Assembly: GCA_041623895.1 (NCBI GenBank)
Contig: JBFJVZ010000039.1
Location: forward strand, 1 to 28,530
Reading direction: 5' to 3'
Source: JBFJVZ01 sp041623895
Lineage (GTDB): Bacteria > Planctomycetota > Planctomycetia > Pirellulales > Pirellulaceae
Length of the DNA stretch: 28,530 nucleotides
Shown: positions 25,578 to 28,530 of the stretch, one piece after another
Layout: each line of letters starts with the position of its first letter
Numbering within the stretch: the stretch's first letter is position 1
The notes under the pieces: model-generated
Told to the model about the DNA's origin: nothing
Database searches by the model: none
Seen by the model: the letters and a program-made list of their open reading frames with translations, nothing else
Translations under genes and position numbers: made by a program

Positions 25578-26756
25578 TCACCAGTCGCCCACGCTGCCGT
25601 CCCGATACCAAACTCGCTGCGGCAGCTCTTGTTGGAAAGGATGCCTGTTTACTTCGCTTTCGTTGATTTCGATACCGAGTCCGGGTTTTGTGTTGGCGGT
25701 CACGGTGCGAGTCTGCGGATCGACGACGAATCCCTCGTCAACAACATCATTTCGCCACGGCACATCGTTATGAACCGATTCGCAAATCACATAGCTTGGC
25801 TGTGAAAAGCCAAACTCCAGCGAGGCGGCTGTGCTAACGGGGCCTTGCGGATTGTGCGGGGCCAGGGCGATTCGATAAGCGTCCGCCAACGCTGCAATTC
25901 GCCGCGCCTCGGTGAAGCCTCCGCAATGAGTGAGATCCAACTGGCAGACTTCGCAACCGCGGGCGGCAAACAGGTCACGAAAAGCAGCTAAATGCGTCAG
26001 TCGTTCGCCGGTGGCCACGGGGGTTGCGACCGCAGCATTGATGGCGGCCAGAGAATCGATGTTTTCGGGCCAGCAAGGTTCCTCCAGGAAATACAAACCG
26101 TACGGTTCCAGCGCTTTGGCAAACTGCATGCCCATCGCCGGTGATGGTCTCGCATGGCAGTCGACCATGATATCGACCGCATCTCCCACCGCTTCGCGCA
26201 TGCTCCGCACGCACAGCTCTGCTGCCTTGATCGGTTTCAAACCTTCCAATGGCATGGTGGGCGGTACCGCCATCGACTTGAACGCCGTGAACCCTTCGGC
26301 GACAGCCTGGCCGGCCAACTCGCCAAACATCTTGGCATTGTCGACGGGCGTTTCATAAAAGCTTTCCAGGTTCCCGCCGCCTAAGTGACAGTACAGGCGA
26401 ATGTGATCGCGGACCGGTCCGCCCCATAGCTGATGACAAGGCACACCGTGAATCTTGCCCAGAATGTCCCACAATGCGATGTCGATCCCAGCAATCGCGG
26501 TCGACCGCACCACACCCGAGCCGTGCCAGAAATGTTGCCTCCACATCATCTGCCATAACTTTTCGATGCCCCGCGGGTTTTCGCCAATCAACAGCGCTTG
26601 CAGATCTTCCACGGCGGCGACAACACTGCGGGTGTGCCATTCCAGCGTTGCTTCTCCCCAGCCGAACAAACCCGGTTGGTCCGTGACAACTTTCACGAAA
26701 ATCCAGTTGCGCATCCGCGCGTGACAAACCAGCGTCTCGATGCGGTCGATCTTCAT
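25578..26756 (-). CDS. Galactonate-dehydratase-like enolase superfamily enzyme
   Basis: The 392-residue protein is a mandelate racemase/muconate lactonizing-type member of the enolase superfamily and lines up closely with D-galactonate dehydratase. The metal ligands are D199 (VDCHARP), E225 (FLEEP) and E251 (ATGERL). The catalytic histidines are H201 and H301 (LAPHNPQGP), and E326 (VICES) follows. These correspond, with a constant shift of 16, to D183, E209, E235, H185, H285 and E310 of the E. coli enzyme. The substrate could still be another sugar acid. The reaction would be removal of water from the acid to give a 2-keto-3-deoxy acid, with Mg. It starts 2 bases after the stop of the ceramidase-like gene and has no ribosome-binding site, so it is probably translationally coupled. 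The lyase gene follows. Complete and cytoplasmic. Confidence 0.85.
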   Translation of the reverse strand: MKIDRIETLVCHARMRNWIFVKVVTDQPGLFGWGEATLEWHTRSVVAAVEDLQALLIGENPRGIEKLWQMMWRQHFWHGSGVVRSTAIAGIDIALWDILGKIHGVPCHQLWGGPVRDHIRLYCHLGGGNLESFYETPVDNAKMFGELAGQAVAEGFTAFKSMAVPPTMPLEGLKPIKAAELCVRSMREAVGDAVDIMVDCHARPSPAMGMQFAKALEPYGLYFLEEPCWPENIDSLAAINAAVATPVATGERLTHLAAFRDLFAARGCEVCQLDLTHCGGFTEARRIAALADAYRIALAPHNPQGPVSTAASLEFGFSQPSYVICESVHNDVPWRNDVVDEGFVVDPQTRTVTANTKPGLGIEINESEVNRHPFQQELPQRVWYRDGSVGDW

Positions 26757-26758
26757 CG

Positions 26759-28264
26759 CTATTGAAAGGCCCTGAACAATTCGATTGTTTCAGCAATCAA
26801 CTTTTTATCGGCTTGTCTGCCATAGGGCGTGCGTTCGACCTCATAACCGCCTTTGTCATATTCGCAGCTCATCGGCAGATAGTCGCCGCCGACCCCATCG
26901 GAGTAGCCGCAAAACATGGTGTGCGCGAACGGCGATGCCTTGCGGATGGCGACTCCGATTTCTGCGAATGGTTCGCCCGGCATCGAGACAATGCCGACGT
27001 CGCCGATTTGCCAAATCTCGACTTCCACTTCGATGGGGCTTTCTTCGACGGGCTGTTTCCACTTGGTCAGCAGATCCCGAAAACGTCGCACCCGCGCATC
27101 GGCTTGGTGGATTCTCCACGGATCCTTGCTGGCTTTTGCACTGGTCGCTTTGCGGATCGCATCGTCAAGTCTTGCCGCCATGTCGTCGATTTCCTTGGAC
27201 GTGTACTGGCGCCGCGGCAGCTGAATGATCTTGCTGGCCCGGGCCAGCATGCCGCTGCGCGGACCTTTGACGCGCCAATGTTGCTTTGCCTGATAAGCGG
27301 TCGACTCCACGAATCCTTCAAAGGTCGGAACGCGATCGACTGTCTCGATCCCAAACGCCAGCGACGTTGCCGCGTGGCCGAGCATCGCTCCCAGCCGATG
27401 CGCGACGGCCAAGTCGCCGGTAAAGCCTTCGATCGGTCCTTGGTTGCCGGCTGCACCCTGAAAGAACAAACATTTGGCGGTCGGCATCGCAGCTTCGACG
27501 ACCTGACGAACCATGCCGATCCAATCGGCCGAAATCTTTTTGTTCTCGTAGGCCAAGACCGTTCCGTGGCAGGGAAAATTCGCCAGCACAGCAAGCGGCT
27601 TGCCGTCAGCGCCATCAATCCGAAAGACAATCAGGTCGCGGTCAACGAATCCACTGGGGTTGCGTCCCACAGCGGGGGGATCATTGCCGTCAGCACGTAC
27701 GCGTCGATTGATGTTGATTCTGCCTTCGCCCCGATCTCCATAAATGTGCGCCGGCTGAAGCTGTGAATCGGCTTCGACGATCAACCCGACGATCTTATCA
27801 ATAATAAAATCGTCGTATCGTTTGACAGCAGCTTGATAATCACTCAGATCCAACCCTGCAGGTCCTTTGGCCGCTGATACGTTGACCGCGGCGTGGGTGT
27901 GAGTGGCAGCCAGACGAATATTGGAGGCAGGAATTCCTGTCAGCTTTGCAGCCCGCTCGATCGACGACTCCAAACCATTGACGAACAATCGATCGATGTC
28001 CACCATCGCAAACTTCGTCTTGCCATCAGAAAGCACCAGCGCAGTGGCGCACAAACCAAGCGGGTCATTCCCAACCGAAAGAATATGCGACTGCGAACCC
28101 CAATTCATTTGAGCGATGCCGACCGGCGGCGTAATATCAGCACGAGCGACACCGGCGAACAAGCCTGAGGGTGGACTGTCTTTGGGGCCTTGCTCGACTT
28201 CATCCGCCGACACGTGGCCAGGCAGAATCAGTAGCGACAAACAGATGATACAGGATCGGATCAT
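26759..28264 (-). CDS. Exported neutral-ceramidase-like protein
   Basis: From ATG 28264 the protein has 501 residues; the open frame extends further upstream (to 28486), but this start gives a proper signal peptide (SCIICLSLLILPGHVSA, cleavage near 20). The body matches the N-terminal domain of neutral/alkaline ceramidases: GVARADITPPVG (38-49), AATHTHAAVN (H122, H124), NFPCHGT (H233), PGEPFAEIG (E431) and CGYSDGVGGDYLP (Y454/Y462), plausible zinc ligands of that fold. The serine-containing GDVSPN-type motif of true ceramidases is replaced by FFQGAAGNQGP (268-277). It is thus probably a zinc hydrolase-like protein acting on something other than ceramide. It is first in a tight three-gene operon with two sugar-acid enzymes. 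The substrate is unknown. Confidence 0.8.
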   Translation of the reverse strand: MIRSCIICLSLLILPGHVSADEVEQGPKDSPPSGLFAGVARADITPPVGIAQMNWGSQSHILSVGNDPLGLCATALVLSDGKTKFAMVDIDRLFVNGLESSIERAAKLTGIPASNIRLAATHTHAAVNVSAAKGPAGLDLSDYQAAVKRYDDFIIDKIVGLIVEADSQLQPAHIYGDRGEGRININRRVRADGNDPPAVGRNPSGFVDRDLIVFRIDGADGKPLAVLANFPCHGTVLAYENKKISADWIGMVRQVVEAAMPTAKCLFFQGAAGNQGPIEGFTGDLAVAHRLGAMLGHAATSLAFGIETVDRVPTFEGFVESTAYQAKQHWRVKGPRSGMLARASKIIQLPRRQYTSKEIDDMAARLDDAIRKATSAKASKDPWRIHQADARVRRFRDLLTKWKQPVEESPIEVEVEIWQIGDVGIVSMPGEPFAEIGVAIRKASPFAHTMFCGYSDGVGGDYLPMSCEYDKGGYEVERTPYGRQADKKLIAETIELFRAFQ

Positions 28265-28335
28265 GATTGACTCGTGCAAAGAAATCCTGGCTGTGGGGAA
28301 ACGAACGCCGAATATTCTAAAGTAGCGTGCGTGAT

Positions 28336-28351
28336 TGTGAATCAGATCACT
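28336..28351. promoter_or_regulatory. CRP/FNR-type operator-like palindrome
   Basis: TGTGA-N6-TCACT lies 72-87 bases upstream of the ceramidase-like start codon. It matches nine of ten positions of the TGTGA-N6-TCACA site bound by CRP-family regulators. The flanking GTGAT (28331-28335) also pairs with ATCAC (28346-28350), giving a second overlapping inverted repeat. The location suits control of the sugar-acid operon. The function is inferred from the motif alone. Confidence 0.3.
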
Positions 28352-28355
28352 AATC

Positions 28356-28372
28356 CTCTCCGGGCCCGAGAG
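28356..28372. repeat. GC-rich palindrome in the operon leader
   Basis: CTCT (28356-28359) and AGAG (28369-28372) flank the perfect palindrome CGGGCCCG (28361-28368), with one unpaired C at 28360. It lies just beyond the CRP-like site. It may be a regulatory site or part of the repetitive DNA that fills 28350-28530. Confidence 0.3.
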
Positions 28373-28447
28373 TCCGACTCTCACTCCGGGGATTGGTCTA
28401 CACAAGTCCAAAAGCTCGGATTCGCACGAAGCAATGAAGTGAAAAAG

Positions 28448-28520
28448 CCGCGGAGCGGCGATCGAAGGTAGCCTGGGGTGAACCAACCGAGCCTCAAGCG
28501 AGGGTTGGTGTAACCCCAGG
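28448..28520. repeat. Composite hairpin repeat (CCTGGGGT...ACCCCAGG)
   Basis: GCCGC (28448-28452) pairs with GCGGC (28455-28459) in a small stem. A larger hairpin follows: CCTGGGGT (28472-28479) with ACCCCAGG (28513-28520), ACCAAC (28482-28487) with GTTGGT (28504-28509), and CCTC (28492-28495) with GAGG (28500-28503) around the loop AAGC. The size, layered stems and GC-rich ends are typical of dispersed REP-like elements. No protein-like frame fits. It may continue past the window. Confidence 0.6.
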
Positions 28521-28530
28521 TAGACGCCCC

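Noticed and set aside
1..28530. CRISPR arrays, tRNA, rRNA and transposase genes
   Set aside because: None was seen on reading both strands. The repeats present are hairpins, not direct-repeat arrays with spacers.

Overview
The window looks like a chromosomal segment of a planctomycete, probably of the Pirellulales / Rhodopirellula type. The evidence is protein content: a DUF1501 / PPC-domain / DUF1549-DUF1553 / planctomycete-type cytochrome c cluster, a DUF1501 protein with a twin-arginine leader, a giant secreted protein with an N-terminal LEPR-XLL-like motif and a C-terminal dockerin-like module, a long carboxypeptidase-regulatory-like repeat protein, and weak or absent Shine-Dalgarno sequences. 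No rRNA, tRNA, CRISPR array or recognisable transposase was seen.

Layout. (a) 1-728: a lincosamide-nucleotidyltransferase-like gene on + meets, tail to tail, a planctomycete cytochrome c gene on - that stops in mid-domain, so a rearrangement junction probably lies near 726-740. (b) 726-7221: an apparent minus-strand operon, transcribed DUF1501 -> PPC-domain protein -> DUF1549/DUF1553 haem-type protein -> truncated cytochrome gene. The first pair overlaps by 4 bases and the other gaps are 18 and 8 bases. (c) 7371-11495: a DUF2071 gene on - and, divergently, a 1051-residue secreted repeat protein on +. (d) 11496-12443: a mostly non-coding stretch with several inverted repeats and one possible small ORF. 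(e) 12444-24326: one 3960-residue minus-strand gene, over 40% of the window. (f) 24327-24652: a spacer with a long imperfect hairpin. (g) 24653-28264: a compact three-gene minus-strand operon, transcribed neutral-ceramidase-like protein -> galactonate-dehydratase-like enolase-superfamily enzyme -> DHDPS/NAL-family lyase, preceded by a CRP-like palindrome and a long repeat hairpin at the window's edge.

The most unusual object is the giant protein. It holds two complete subtilisin-type (S8) proteases, each with its own propeptide-like region and an intact Asp/His/Asn/Ser set. Its remainder reads as about three diverged copies of one ancestral unit (Ig-like, then PPC-A, PPC-B, PPC-C, then a SwmB-like domain). 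At least four large extra modules, including the whole second protease, sit at the same kind of position: between the first strand of a PPC domain and its D-x-[YF] strand. Other copies run straight through the equivalent seam. I read this as a scaffold whose PPC domains repeatedly accepted nested domain insertions.

The three-gene operon suggests uptake or breakdown of a sugar acid: the dehydratase would make a 2-keto-3-deoxy acid that the lyase-family enzyme would process further. That lyase lacks the usual Tyr and Thr residues of DHDPS, and the ceramidase-like protein lacks the usual serine motif, so their exact chemistry is open.
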